A stretch of 64,000 nt of DNA from JBGQOJ01 sp052119585 (GCF_052119585.1 NZ_JBGQOJ010000002.1:62001-126000); one strand, 5' to 3'. Positions 53,204 to 62,489 are shown, counted from the first letter of the stretch. Translations and numbers: made by a program. Notes: generated by a model from the letters alone, not told the origin.

Positions 53204-54166
53204 ATGAATAGCCTGTTGAAAAAACTGACTGGTCTGACTGTTGCGGCCACGTTGATGGCGTCGGGCGCTTACGCCGATACGATCCGTATCGCGTTGGCGG
53301 AAACACCATCGGATGAGCTTGCAGCCTTTTTTGTCGCACTTGATCGCGCCAAGGCAAATGGTCTGGATTACGAATGGACCGCATTCGCCGACGAAGAGCT
53401 TGCCATTCAGGCCGTCCTGAGCGGCCAGATGGATATTGGTTTCGGCACGCCATACGCTGCGATGCAGCGGTCAAAGGCCCCCCTTCGCATCATCTATCAG
53501 CTGTCCAAGCTGGTGTTCTTTCCCGTCACCACGATGGAGTAAAAAGAGCTGAAAGACCTCGATGGCAAGCCTATCTTGCTGCATTCGCGCGGGGGCGGCA
53601 CAGATTCGATCGCCAATGTGATCGAAGAGCGTGAAGGCATAAAGTTGGGTGAGCGGTCTTATGTCCCGGGCTCGTCGAACCGCGTTGTTGCGTTGCTGGC
53701 GGGGCAGGCCGATGCGACCATTCTTGATCTTTCCAACAAGAACAAGATCGTAGCTGAAGCAGGGGACCGTTTCCACTCTTTGCCAATGTTTGAGGTCAAG
53801 GCCAGCGACGAGGCGTTGTTCGCCAATCTCGACTGGATCAAGGCCAACGAGGACGATGTGGATCTGTTCGTGCAGTCGCTTGCCAGCGTTTGGCAGGATA
53901 TGGCCAAAGATCCGACGATCATTCGCCGCGAAACCAACCCGGACGGCCCGATTGGACAGCTGCCTGCCGAAGTTCTGGCCGAGTTGGATGGTTTCTACAC
54001 CGATGCTGTCGCGGGCGGCCTTTATGATCCGAACGGCGGCGGGCGCGCCGCAGCGCAGGCTGACCTTGAATGGTACGCCGGTGCAGGCCAACTGGAGGGC
54101 GATCCGGCAACCCTGAACCCAGAAGACTTCTGGTATTTCAAGCCGTTGGATGCAGTGGCGAAGTAA
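53204..54166 (+). pseudogene. ABC transporter substrate-binding protein (NMT1/SsuA-like) interrupted by in-frame TAA
   Basis: The frame encodes 320 codons from ATG 53204 (GGGAGGAGAG upstream): a signal peptide (MNSLLKKLTGLTVAATLMAS...YA), then DTIRIALAETPSDELAAFF, SGQMDIGFGTPYAAMQ near 85, RGGGTDSIANVIEE near 133 and ADATILDLSNKNKI near 170. Codon 113 is TAA (53540-53542), within MEG/K-type sequence ME*KELKDLDGK, and the same frame continues intact to 54166. A single base change from CAA, AAA or GAA would explain it. As it stands only a 112-aa fragment would be made, unless there is readthrough, a restart at TTG 53576 or a sequence error. The ligand is unknown. Confidence 0.82.
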
Positions 54167-54178
54167 TCTGATACCAGT

Positions 54179-54206
54179 GCGCTGCCTGTAATGTATCAGG
54201 CAGCGC
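54179..54206 (+). promoter_or_regulatory. intercistronic stem-loop after the binding-protein gene
   Basis: GCGCTGCCTG (54179-54188) and CAGGCAGCGC (54197-54206) form a perfect 10-bp stem with an 8-nt loop, 13 nt after the stop codon. Such a hairpin normally raises binding-protein mRNA over permease mRNA. Confidence 0.78.
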
Positions 54207-54241
54207 CCCCTTTCATCCTGATAATCTTGTGGAACGACCCA

Positions 54242-55003
54242 ATGATAAATCGCTCCCTACTTCTAAAGCTATTGTCGGCGGCAATAGTGTTCAGCGCCTG
54301 GGAAATCGCGGGCCGTGTGCCTGTAAGCTACGCTTTCCCGACCTTTTTGGAATCAATGTCGTCGCTTTTGCGGATGGTTTTTGACGGGTCGATTTTCGTG
54401 GCCTATGCGGAAACGCTGAAGCCACTTGTTCTGGGCGTCGCAATCTCGGCCTTCTTCGGAATAGCGGTTGGGCTATGGATCGGGTTAAGCGCCCGTTTTG
54501 AATGGCTTTTCGGCCCCATATTCATTGTCATGCAGGCGGCGCCGCTTGCTGCACTGATCCCGATTTTGGTCATGGTCTATGGCATCGGCCTGACGTCAAA
54601 AGTGTTCGTGGTGTGTATCATGGCGATGCCCGTAATCGTCTTGAACACCGCAAGTGCGGTCCGCAACACCCCGGACTCGATCAAGGACATGGCAAAATCG
54701 TTTCTTGCCAGTGACCGCGAGATCCTTACGAAAATCATCGTCCCTGCGGCCTCACCGGTCATCTTTTCCGGCCTTCGGCTTGGGGTGTCTGCGGGCTTCA
54801 TCGGGGCCATTCTTTCCGAATTGAAGATAACGCCGACCGGTGTTGGTGACATCATCTCTTTCAGCCGATCCATTGCGGATTATCCCACCATGTATGCGGC
54901 TATCTTCTCTATCATCCTTCTGGCGGTCGTGTTCTTGAACCTGCTGGAAGTACTTGAAAACTATATGTTCGAAGGGAACAACCGTGGCTATGTCTCAGAT
55001 TAA
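54242..55003 (+). CDS. ABC transporter permease 1 (SsuC/TauC-like)
   Basis: This 253-aa protein starts at ATG 54242 with GGAACG upstream. Six membrane segments are predicted, the first at about residues 8-25. The EAA loop lies near residue 150 (PDSIKDMAKSFLASDREILTKIIVPAASPVI, in pieces). It belongs to the NitT/TauT group of permeases for nitrate, sulfonates, taurine and thiamine-precursor pyrimidine. It overlaps the ATPase gene. Confidence 0.88.
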   Translation: MINRSLLLKLLSAAIVFSAWEIAGRVPVSYAFPTFLESMSSLLRMVFDGSIFVAYAETLKPLVLGVAISAFFGIAVGLWIGLSARFEWLFGPIFIVMQAAPLAALIPILVMVYGIGLTSKVFVVCIMAMPVIVLNTASAVRNTPDSIKDMAKSFLASDREILTKIIVPAASPVIFSGLRLGVSAGFIGAILSELKITPTGVGDIISFSRSIADYPTMYAAIFSIILLAVVFLNLLEVLENYMFEGNNRGYVSD

Positions 55004-55790
55004 TCCCGCCTCATTGAAAGAGGCCCGTCCTGTAACGGACAATGCCGTTTCCGTTCGCAACGTTTCCAAGAACTATGGTGATGTTCAAGCTCTGAAGGAC
55101 CTGTCACTGGACTTTCCACGCGGCGAGCTGACATCGCTTTTGGGTCCGTCGGGCTGTGGCAAAACCACCTTGCTCAAGATTATCGCGGGGCTGCTGCCGC
55201 AATCTGCGGGCACGATCGAGGTCGAAGGAAAAACCGTCACCGGCCCTGGCGCCGACCGTGCCTTCGTGTTTCAAGATTTCGCATTGCTGCCTTGGGCAAA
55301 CGTCTTGCGCAATGTGGCTTTCGGGTTGGAATTGCGTGGCGTGGCGAAATCCGAACGCGAAGCGATTGCAGAGAAATATATCCGCGAGGTTGGTCTGGCC
55401 GGGTTTGAGATGAAGTTCCCGCATCAGCTTTCGGGTGGGATGCGGCAGCGGGTCGGTCTGGCGCGCGCGCTTTCTGTGAATGCGCAGGTTTTGCTGCTCG
55501 ACGAGCCGTTTTCGGCTGTCGATGAACAGACCCGCCGAAAGTTCCAGGAAGATATGCTTGCGCTGGTCGCCAATGAAAAAAAGACCTTTATTTTCGTCAC
55601 CCACTCGATCGAAGAAGCGGTCTACGTCTCTGATCAGATTGCCATTCTTTTGCCGCGTCCCAGCCGGGTGTCTGAAATCATTCGCCCGGCAAGCTTCCGC
55701 GGCAAGGGCGTCGAGAACATTCGGCGTGACCCGGAATACCTTGATATTGTGGATGAAATCTGGGCCTCCTTGCGCAGCTACGTGGAGTGA
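54984..55790 (+). CDS. ABC transporter ATP-binding protein (SsuB/TauB-like)
   Basis: This roughly 268-aa protein takes GTG 54984, six bases after AAGGGA; ATG 54990 is the alternative. It has Walker A GPSGCGKTTLLKII near residue 58, Q-loop FVFQDFALLPWANVL near 95, signature LSGGMRQRVGLARAL near 152, Walker B VLLLDEPFSAVD near 175 and switch His VTHSIEEAV near 207. It is of the NitT/TauT family. Confidence 0.9.
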   Translation: MAMSQINPASLKEARPVTDNAVSVRNVSKNYGDVQALKDLSLDFPRGELTSLLGPSGCGKTTLLKIIAGLLPQSAGTIEVEGKTVTGPGADRAFVFQDFALLPWANVLRNVAFGLELRGVAKSEREAIAEKYIREVGLAGFEMKFPHQLSGGMRQRVGLARALSVNAQVLLLDEPFSAVDEQTRRKFQEDMLALVANEKKTFIFVTHSIEEAVYVSDQIAILLPRPSRVSEIIRPASFRGKGVENIRRDPEYLDIVDEIWASLRSYVE

Positions 55791-55797
55791 TCGTGAC

Positions 55798-56550
55798 ATG
55801 AAACTTTTCGGACGCAAACTGCCTGCGATGTCCTCTCTTCTGGTTTGGGCCGCGTTGTGGGAGGTGATTGGTCAATTGGACCTCACCTTCTTCGTCCCGC
55901 CGATCTCGTCGGTTTTTGTCACCCTTTTCGGGTTAGTACAAACCACGGCGTTCCAAAATGCATTGGGCACAACCGCCTACGCCTTTTTCCTTGGGGTCGG
56001 GTTTGCCATTGTGATCGGCATTCCTGTTGGCATCCTGATGGGCAAAACCCGCTTTCTGGATGAGCTGTTGTTGCCATGGGTGAACATCTTTCTCAGCGCG
56101 CCGCTCACGGCTTTGGTGCCGGTTCTTATGGTGCTGTTCGGTTTTGGCACAAAAACCATCGTCATCACGACCACGCTGTTTGCGATCTGGATCATAATCC
56201 TGAACGCGCGGGCCGGGGTGATGCAGATCAATCGGTCGGTGGTGGAAATGGGCCGAAGTTTCGGTGCGTCACCGCTGGACTCGTTCTTCAAGATTTATCT
56301 TTGGGCGGCCTTGCCTGAAATTCTGGGCGGTGTGCGTATCGGGATCATCCGGGCGGTCAAGGGCGTGATCATCGGTCAGCTTCTGGTGTCGATTGTCGGA
56401 TTTGGCGCCTTGTTCGAGCTTTATTCCAGCAACTTCCTGATGAAGGAATTCTGGGCGGTTCTGATCGTTCTCTTCGGTCTTGCCTTCTCGATTTCCGAGT
56501 TTCTGGGCTATCTGGAACGTAAAGTCGCATTCTACGCATCGGCACGCTGA
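55798..56550 (+). CDS. ABC transporter permease 2 (SsuC/TauC-like)
   Basis: This 250-aa protein starts at ATG 55798 with GGAG upstream. It has six predicted membrane helices and the EAA loop NRSVVEMGRSFGASPLDSFFKIYLWAALPEIL near residue 145 (in pieces). It differs clearly from permease 1 in sequence, so the channel is probably a heterodimer. NitT/TauT systems usually have one permease gene, which makes the two-permease layout notable. Confidence 0.88.
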   Translation: MKLFGRKLPAMSSLLVWAALWEVIGQLDLTFFVPPISSVFVTLFGLVQTTAFQNALGTTAYAFFLGVGFAIVIGIPVGILMGKTRFLDELLLPWVNIFLSAPLTALVPVLMVLFGFGTKTIVITTTLFAIWIIILNARAGVMQINRSVVEMGRSFGASPLDSFFKIYLWAALPEILGGVRIGIIRAVKGVIIGQLLVSIVGFGALFELYSSNFLMKEFWAVLIVLFGLAFSISEFLGYLERKVAFYASAR

Positions 56551-56586
56551 TGACGGTTCGGGTTCAGCTGGGAAGGTTAAAATAAA

Positions 56587-58119
56587 ATGACAACGATTTC
56601 TGCACTTTTGGCGGGTCACAGCGCAGATTTACCCGCAATCGGGGCGCCGGGGCGTGCGTGGCTCAGTTACGGTGAATTGCGAAGCCTTTCGGCGGATGTG
56701 GCAACGCAACTGCGCAGTTTTGGCATTGGTGCAGGGGACCGGGTGGCGATCGTTTTGCCAAACGGGCCCGAGATGGCGACAGCCTTTATCACCATCGCCC
56801 AAGCCGCTGTCGCCGCGCCGCTGAACCCGTCTTACCAGCAAGAGGAATACGTATTCTATCTGGGTGATCTGAATGCAAAGGCACTTGTTATTGCCGACGG
56901 GTATGAAGGGCCCGCACTTGCGGCGGCACATGACTGCGGCGTTGCAGTTTTGCGCCTGCAAGCGTTTGATCAGCGTCCCGCGGGCCAGTTTGGTCTGACG
57001 GGGACGTTTGCGGCGCAGCCTGTCGTCGGGCCGGCGGGTCCGTCCCCCGACCAGATCGCCCTGATCCTGCATACATCTGGCACAACGTCGCGGCCCAAGA
57101 TCGTGCCGTTGCTGCAATCGAACATTGCGGCCTCGGCCCGGCATATAGGCGCCTCTCTGGCGTTGTCTGAGACGGATCGCTGCCTCAATGTTATGCCACT
57201 GTTTCACATCCACGGCCTGATTGCCGCTGTCACCGCGTCCTTGGCCGCGGGCGGGTCGGTCTGGTGCGCGCCGGGCTTTGATGCCTTGAAATTCTTTGGC
57301 TGGATGAAGGACTCCAGCCCCACATGGTACACTGCGGTGCCAACCATGCATCAGGCGATCCTTTCCCGGACCGACCGCAATGCAGACGTGATCGCGGCGC
57401 GGCCGCTCAGGTTTTTGCGCTCCTCATCTGCCTCTCTTCCGGCACAGGTCATGCGCGCGCTTGAGGCCACGTTCAAAGCCCCCGTCATAGAAGCATACGG
57501 CATGACCGAGGCCGCACATCAGATGGCCAGCAACCCTTTGCCGCCACGCGCGCAAAAGCCCGGATCGGTCGGGGTCGCCGCAGGCCCGCTTTTGCGCATC
57601 GCGCATGAAATCGAAAACCACCTGATTGACGGGGTCGGAGAGGTTGTCATTTGCGGGCCCAATGTGACGCCCGGCTATGAAAACAATCCCGACGCCAACG
57701 CCAAGAACTTCTTTATTCAGGACGGGCAGCGCTGGTTCCGCACCGGCGATCAGGGGGCATTGGATGGCGAAGGGTATTTGTCGCTGACCGGACGCCTGAA
57801 GGAGATCATTAACCGGGGCGGCGAAAAGATAAGCCCTCTCGAGGTGGACGGGGTGCTCATGGATCATCCTGCGGTGGTTCAGGTTGTCACGTTTTCCACG
57901 CCTCATCCGAAACTTGGCGAAGAGGTTGCGGCGGCCGTGGTTCTGCGCGAAGGGCACAGTGCCACTGAACGCGAGATCCGCGACTTTGCAGCCAGCCGGA
58001 TGGCTGATTTCAAGGTGCCGCGGCGTGTAGTCATTCTGTCCGAGATCCCGAAAGGAGCCACCGGCAAGATGCAGCGCATCGGGCTGGCAGAGAAACTTGG
58101 CCTCGGCACCGCCGACTAA
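56587..58119 (+). CDS. AMP-dependent acyl-CoA ligase, oxalate-CoA-ligase-like
   Basis: This 510-aa ANL-superfamily enzyme has the P-loop motif LILHTSGTTSRPKIVPL near residue 160, VIEAYGMTEAAHQMASNPLPP near 300, FRTGDQGALDGEGYLSLTGRLKEIINRGGEKISPLEVD near 385-420 in pieces, and the catalytic lysine in PKGATGKMQR near 495. The NPLPP..KPGSVG segment after the A5 motif resembles oxalyl-CoA synthetases. It activates a small carboxylic acid with CoA; the gene context suggests the imported compound or a breakdown product. Confidence 0.85.
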   Translation: MTTISALLAGHSADLPAIGAPGRAWLSYGELRSLSADVATQLRSFGIGAGDRVAIVLPNGPEMATAFITIAQAAVAAPLNPSYQQEEYVFYLGDLNAKALVIADGYEGPALAAAHDCGVAVLRLQAFDQRPAGQFGLTGTFAAQPVVGPAGPSPDQIALILHTSGTTSRPKIVPLLQSNIAASARHIGASLALSETDRCLNVMPLFHIHGLIAAVTASLAAGGSVWCAPGFDALKFFGWMKDSSPTWYTAVPTMHQAILSRTDRNADVIAARPLRFLRSSSASLPAQVMRALEATFKAPVIEAYGMTEAAHQMASNPLPPRAQKPGSVGVAAGPLLRIAHEIENHLIDGVGEVVICGPNVTPGYENNPDANAKNFFIQDGQRWFRTGDQGALDGEGYLSLTGRLKEIINRGGEKISPLEVDGVLMDHPAVVQVVTFSTPHPKLGEEVAAAVVLREGHSATEREIRDFAASRMADFKVPRRVVILSEIPKGATGKMQRIGLAEKLGLGTAD

Positions 58120-58140
58120 GGGTGCAGCAAAGGATATAAG

Positions 58141-59118
58141 ATGAAGATCTGCATTTTTGGTGCGGGGGCAATTGGCGGCTACATGGGGGCCAAGCTGGCG
58201 CTTGCGGGCGCGGATGTCAGCCTTGTCGCCCGCGGGCCGCATCTTGAAGCGATCCAAAGCAAGGGCCTCAGCCTGATCGAAGGGTCTGGCGACGCGGTGA
58301 CTGTTCCGGTGCGGGCAAGCGCAAATCCTGCTGATCTGGGACCACAAGACTATGTCATTGTCACGCTGAAAGCCCATTCGGTGCCTGCGGTTGTGGGGGC
58401 AATGCAGCCGCTGATCCGCAATAACACCACCATCGTCAGCGGCGTGAACGGTGTGCCGTGGTGGTATTTCCACAAGATCGGCGGCCCTCTGGAAGGGACG
58501 CGGCTTCGCTCTGTTGATCCGGGCAATGTGCAATGGGATGGGCTTGGGCCGGACCGTGTTCTGGGCTGTGTCGTCTATCCGGCGGCAGAGGTTTCAACCC
58601 CCGGCACGATCCGTCATGTCGAAGGCAATCGGTTTTCTTTGGGTGAACCTGACGGGACAAAGTCCGACAGGGCCGTGGCCTTGTCACAGGCCTTGCAGGC
58701 GGCCGGACTTAAGGCGCCTGTGCGCCCGCGGTTGCGCGACGAGATCTGGGTCAAACTTTGGGGCAACCTGTCGTTCAATCCGATCTCGGCACTGACCCAT
58801 GCAACATTGGATGTGCTGTGCACCGATCCCGGAGCACGGGATGTCGCCCGGCGCATGATGCTTGAGGCGCAGGCTATAGCCGAGTCCCTGGGTGTGGTCT
58901 TTCCCATTGATGTAGAGCGTCGCATCGACGGTGGCGCCGCCGTCGGCGCGCACCGGACCTCGATGCTGCAAGATCTCGATGCCCGACGCCCGATGGAGAT
59001 CGACGCACTGATTGGATCGGTGCAAGAGCTGGGCAAAATTGTCGGCCTGCCGACACCCACGATAGACACCGTGCTGGCCCTCGTTGCGTTGCGGGCGCGT
59101 GTGGATGGGCTTTATTGA
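58141..59118 (+). CDS. 2-dehydropantoate 2-reductase family protein (PanE/ApbA-like)
   Basis: This 325-aa protein begins MKICIFGAGAIGGYMGAKLA, the NADP-binding Rossmann motif. The family lysine and glutamate regions are visible: KAHSVPAVV near 79, WVKLWGNLSFNPISALTHAT near 205 with the catalytic Lys, and SMLQDLDARRPMEIDALIG near 280 with the catalytic Glu. Although the family is named after pantoate synthesis, paralogues in catabolic operons reduce or oxidise other 2-keto/2-hydroxy acids. The operon context argues for such a role here. Confidence 0.85.
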   Translation: MKICIFGAGAIGGYMGAKLALAGADVSLVARGPHLEAIQSKGLSLIEGSGDAVTVPVRASANPADLGPQDYVIVTLKAHSVPAVVGAMQPLIRNNTTIVSGVNGVPWWYFHKIGGPLEGTRLRSVDPGNVQWDGLGPDRVLGCVVYPAAEVSTPGTIRHVEGNRFSLGEPDGTKSDRAVALSQALQAAGLKAPVRPRLRDEIWVKLWGNLSFNPISALTHATLDVLCTDPGARDVARRMMLEAQAIAESLGVVFPIDVERRIDGGAAVGAHRTSMLQDLDARRPMEIDALIGSVQELGKIVGLPTPTIDTVLALVALRARVDGLY

Positions 59119-59173
59119 TCCCATTTCATGCGCCTCAAAGCGTCTTGGACTGTCAGACAAAAGGAAAAGTCAC

Positions 59174-59944
59174 ATGATTTGGGGACGCATCAAAACCGCC
59201 AAGGGTGACATCCTTTCAGGCGAAATCCGCGACGGATTTATCAGGGTCGGCGGTGCTTTGGGGGACGTCGCGCCCGATGCCGTCGCCATTCCGCTAGAGG
59301 GGGCAACATGGCTTGCTCCCTGTGCTCCGGGCAAATTCATTGGCCTTTGGAACAATTACCACGCGGCGGCGGAAAAGAACGGCCATACCATTCCTGACCA
59401 CCCGCTTTGGTTTCTGAAACCGCTATCGTCGGTGTCAGGGCATGGCGCAGACGTGGTTCTGCCAACGGCTGCCGGTCGGGTCATATTCGAGGGCGAATTG
59501 GGCATCGTCATTGGCCAACGCTGCCACATGGCAAGCGAAGACGAAGCCGGGGCGGCGATCTTTGGCTATACCTGCATCAACGATCTGACGTCACTTGACG
59601 TGCTGAATGCAAACCCTGCCTTTGCGCAATGGGCCCGCGCGAAGGGATTTGACGGCTTCGGCGTGATCGGACCGGTGATTGCGACAGGTCTTGACTGGCG
59701 CGTTTTGTCAATCCGCACTCTGGTCAACGGGCGTGAACGTCAGGCCTATCCAGCGTCGGATATGATTTTCAGTCCGGCCGAGATCGTGCGCAGACTTTCA
59801 TTCGATATGACACTTGAACCCGGAGATGTGATTGCGGTGGGCACGTCACTGGGCGTGCGGCCTGTGAAAGCCGGCGATCAGATCAGCGTTTTGATAGAGG
59901 GAATTGGTGCTGTCGATGTGACGCTGTCCGGGCCTGCCACCTGA
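59174..59944 (+). CDS. fumarylacetoacetate hydrolase family protein 2 (HpaG/HHDD isomerase-like)
   Basis: This 256-aa protein starts at ATG 59174 with AAGGAA upstream. It has the FAH fold with KFIGLWNNYHAAAEKNG near residue 54, the metal motif VIFEGELGIVIG near 100, GYTCINDLTSLDVLN near 132 and PGDVIAVGTSLGV near 218. Enzymes of this type act on 2-oxo or 2-hydroxydiene dicarboxylates by C-C cleavage, isomerisation or decarboxylation. It is the last gene of the unit and the second FAH enzyme in the cluster, clearly diverged from the first. Confidence 0.87.
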   Translation: MIWGRIKTAKGDILSGEIRDGFIRVGGALGDVAPDAVAIPLEGATWLAPCAPGKFIGLWNNYHAAAEKNGHTIPDHPLWFLKPLSSVSGHGADVVLPTAAGRVIFEGELGIVIGQRCHMASEDEAGAAIFGYTCINDLTSLDVLNANPAFAQWARAKGFDGFGVIGPVIATGLDWRVLSIRTLVNGRERQAYPASDMIFSPAEIVRRLSFDMTLEPGDVIAVGTSLGVRPVKAGDQISVLIEGIGAVDVTLSGPAT

Positions 59945-60197
59945 CACGGCACCGACCGCCTTTGAACGGCGGCAGATCATCCGTCGCGGAAACCTGCATA
60001 ACAGGGTGGCTTGAACGCGCCCCGTCGGGATAAAATGCCAGTTTTTCTTACGGCGGATAGGTCCGGCAAACGCCGCGCCTTTGATGGATCGCAACCTTTT
60101 CGATAAAGGTGTCGCCGGGGTGCGGGGCGACCTTAGCCATGGCCACCATGCGCCCCGCGCGGCATTGCCGGCTATACTGCTGGCCTGTGTCGCGCGT

Positions 60198-62489
60198 CTA
60201 TTCGGCCACGCAATCGGCAAAATATTGCATTGCGCCGTTCTCATCCTTTTCCTGCACAAGACCGTGAATGTCGGTCTCGAAGCCCGGACATTCGCGCGCG
60301 AATTCGCGGTTGAACTTGAGATAGTCAACGATCTTGCGGTTGAACACCTCGCCCGGGATCAGCAGGGGGATGCCCGGCGGATAGGGTGTGACAAGGCTGG
60401 TGGTGATGCGCCCTTCGATCTGGTCAATCGGCACCCGTTGCGTGGTGCGGCGGGCGATGTGGGAATAGGCATCGCTTGGTTTCATCGCCGGGGTCAGGTC
60501 GCTCAGGTAGATCTCGGTCGACAGGATCGCCACGTCATACTTGGCGTATTGCGTATGCACATGCTGGCACAGGTCGCGCAGCCCCATGTTTTCGTAACGC
60601 GGATGTTTGGCGCAGAATTTCGGCATGGCGCGCCACATCGGCTGGTTCTTGGCGTGATCGTCCTTGAACTGTTGCAGCGCGGTCAACAGCGTGTTCCAGC
60701 GGCCCTTGGTGATGCCGATGGTGAACATGATGAAGAAACTGTAAAGCCCGGTTTTTTCCACCACCACGCCGTGTTCGGCAAGGTATTTGGTCACGATCGA
60801 GGCGGGAATGCCCGTCTCGTCGAACCGGCCATCAAGATTAAGCCCCGGCGTGATGATCGTCGCCTTGATCGGGTCCAGCATGTTGAAGCCGGGCGCCATA
60901 TCCCCGAACCCGTGCCAGCTGTCGGTGCCGTCCGACGGTTGAACCCCATCGGCATCGGTGCGTTTGAGAACCCAGTCCTTGGTGCGCCCGATCCCCTCTT
61001 CGGTCAGATTGTCCGGCCCCCAGACCTTGAACCACCAGTCGTCGTCGCCATACTCTTCGTCGACCTTGCGCATGGCACGGCGGAAATCCAGCGACTCCTC
61101 GATGCTTTCCTCGACGAGGGCGGTGCCGCCCGGCGGCTCCATCATCGCGGCCGCCACATCGCAACTTGCGATGATGCTATACTGCGGGCTGGTCGAGGTG
61201 TGCATCAGATACGCCTCGTTGAACAGGTGACGATCCAGCGGCGTGTCCTGGCTGTCCTGAACCAGAACGTGGCTTGCCTGACTGATGCCGGCAAGCAGCT
61301 TGTGGATCGATTGCGTGGCGTAGGTGACCGAATGCTTTGGCCGCTCGCGCTTGCGCCCCATCGCATGAAAGTTGCCGTAGAACGGGTGGAAGGCTGCGTG
61401 CGGCAGCCATGCCTCGTCAAAGTGGAGGTTGTCGATATAGCCGTCCAGCAGGCCCTTGATCGTCTCGGTGTTGTATAGCACGCCGTCATAGGTCGATTGG
61501 GTCAGGGTCATGATCCGCGGCTTCACGGTGTCGGCATCGACCCCTGCAAGCAGCGGATTCGCCCGGATCTTGGCCTTGATCGCCTCCACCTCGAAGGCGC
61601 TTTGCTGGATCGGGCCGATGATGCCCCAGTGGTTGCGCGTGGGTTTCAGAAACACCGGCACCGCGCCCGTCATGATGATGCTGTGCAGGATCGACTTGTG
61701 ACAATTGCGGTCCACCACCACAACGTCATCGGGCGCAACCGTGTGATGCCAGACCATCTTGTTCGAGGTCGAGGTTCCGTTGGTCACGAAGAAGCAGTGA
61801 TCGGCGTTGAAGATACGCGCCGCGTTGCGCTCGGACGCGCCGATGGCGCCGTTATGATCGAGAAGCTGGCCCAGTTCCTCGACCGAGTTGCAAACATCGG
61901 CACGCAGCATGTTCTCGCCGTAAAACTGGTGATACATCTGCCCGATCGGGCTTTTGAGGAAGGCGACGCCGCCGGAATGTCCGGGGCAGTGCCAAGAATA
62001 CGATCCGTCCTCGGCATAATCCAGCAGCGCCTTGAAGAACGGCGGCTGAATGCCCTCCAGATAGGCCTTGGCCTCGCGGATGATGTGGCGGGCCACGAAT
62101 TCCGGCGTGTCCTCGAACATGTGGATGAAGCCGTGCAACTCGCGCAGGATGTCGTTGGGCAGGTGGCGGCTGGTCTTGGTCTCGCCGTAGACGTAGATCG
62201 GCACGTCCTCGTTTTTCCAGCGCACTTCCTCGATGAAGCTGCGCAGGTTCACGACCGCCGGGTCAAGATCGGGGCCGGGGCTGAATTCCTCATCGTCGAT
62301 CGACAGGACAAATGCGCTGGCGCGCGACTGCTGCTGCGCGAATTTCGACAGGTCGCCATAGCTGGTAACCCCCAGCACCTCGAACCCTTCCTTTTCGATC
62401 GCTTCGGCCATGGCACGGATGCCAAGACCCGACGAGTTTTCGGAACGGAAATCTTCGTCGATGATGACGATGGGAAAGCGGAACTTCAT
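60198..62489 (-). CDS. Orn/Lys/Arg decarboxylase, PLP-dependent (fold type I)
   Basis: This 763-aa protein has the three-part structure of large inducible-type basic amino acid decarboxylases. An N-terminal response-regulator-like wing (residues 1-130, IVIIDEDFRSENSSGLGI) precedes the PLP-binding aspartate-aminotransferase-fold core and a C-terminal domain. The PLP lysine lies in SVTYATQSIHKLLAGISQASH near 395 (in pieces), and HFDEAWLPHAAFHPFYG holds the cofactor Asp and adjacent His. GHSGGVAFLKSP near 170 is also typical. Whether arginine, lysine or ornithine is the substrate is not clear. It is monocistronic. Confidence 0.88.
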   Translation of the reverse strand: MKFRFPIVIIDEDFRSENSSGLGIRAMAEAIEKEGFEVLGVTSYGDLSKFAQQQSRASAFVLSIDDEEFSPGPDLDPAVVNLRSFIEEVRWKNEDVPIYVYGETKTSRHLPNDILRELHGFIHMFEDTPEFVARHIIREAKAYLEGIQPPFFKALLDYAEDGSYSWHCPGHSGGVAFLKSPIGQMYHQFYGENMLRADVCNSVEELGQLLDHNGAIGASERNAARIFNADHCFFVTNGTSTSNKMVWHHTVAPDDVVVVDRNCHKSILHSIIMTGAVPVFLKPTRNHWGIIGPIQQSAFEVEAIKAKIRANPLLAGVDADTVKPRIMTLTQSTYDGVLYNTETIKGLLDGYIDNLHFDEAWLPHAAFHPFYGNFHAMGRKRERPKHSVTYATQSIHKLLAGISQASHVLVQDSQDTPLDRHLFNEAYLMHTSTSPQYSIIASCDVAAAMMEPPGGTALVEESIEESLDFRRAMRKVDEEYGDDDWWFKVWGPDNLTEEGIGRTKDWVLKRTDADGVQPSDGTDSWHGFGDMAPGFNMLDPIKATIITPGLNLDGRFDETGIPASIVTKYLAEHGVVVEKTGLYSFFIMFTIGITKGRWNTLLTALQQFKDDHAKNQPMWRAMPKFCAKHPRYENMGLRDLCQHVHTQYAKYDVAILSTEIYLSDLTPAMKPSDAYSHIARRTTQRVPIDQIEGRITTSLVTPYPPGIPLLIPGEVFNRKIVDYLKFNREFARECPGFETDIHGLVQEKDENGAMQYFADCVAE

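Noticed and set aside
59846..60328. Minus-strand 160-codon frame between the second FAH gene and the decarboxylase
   Set aside because: Overlaps the ends of two strongly supported genes and has a composition typical of a shadow frame.
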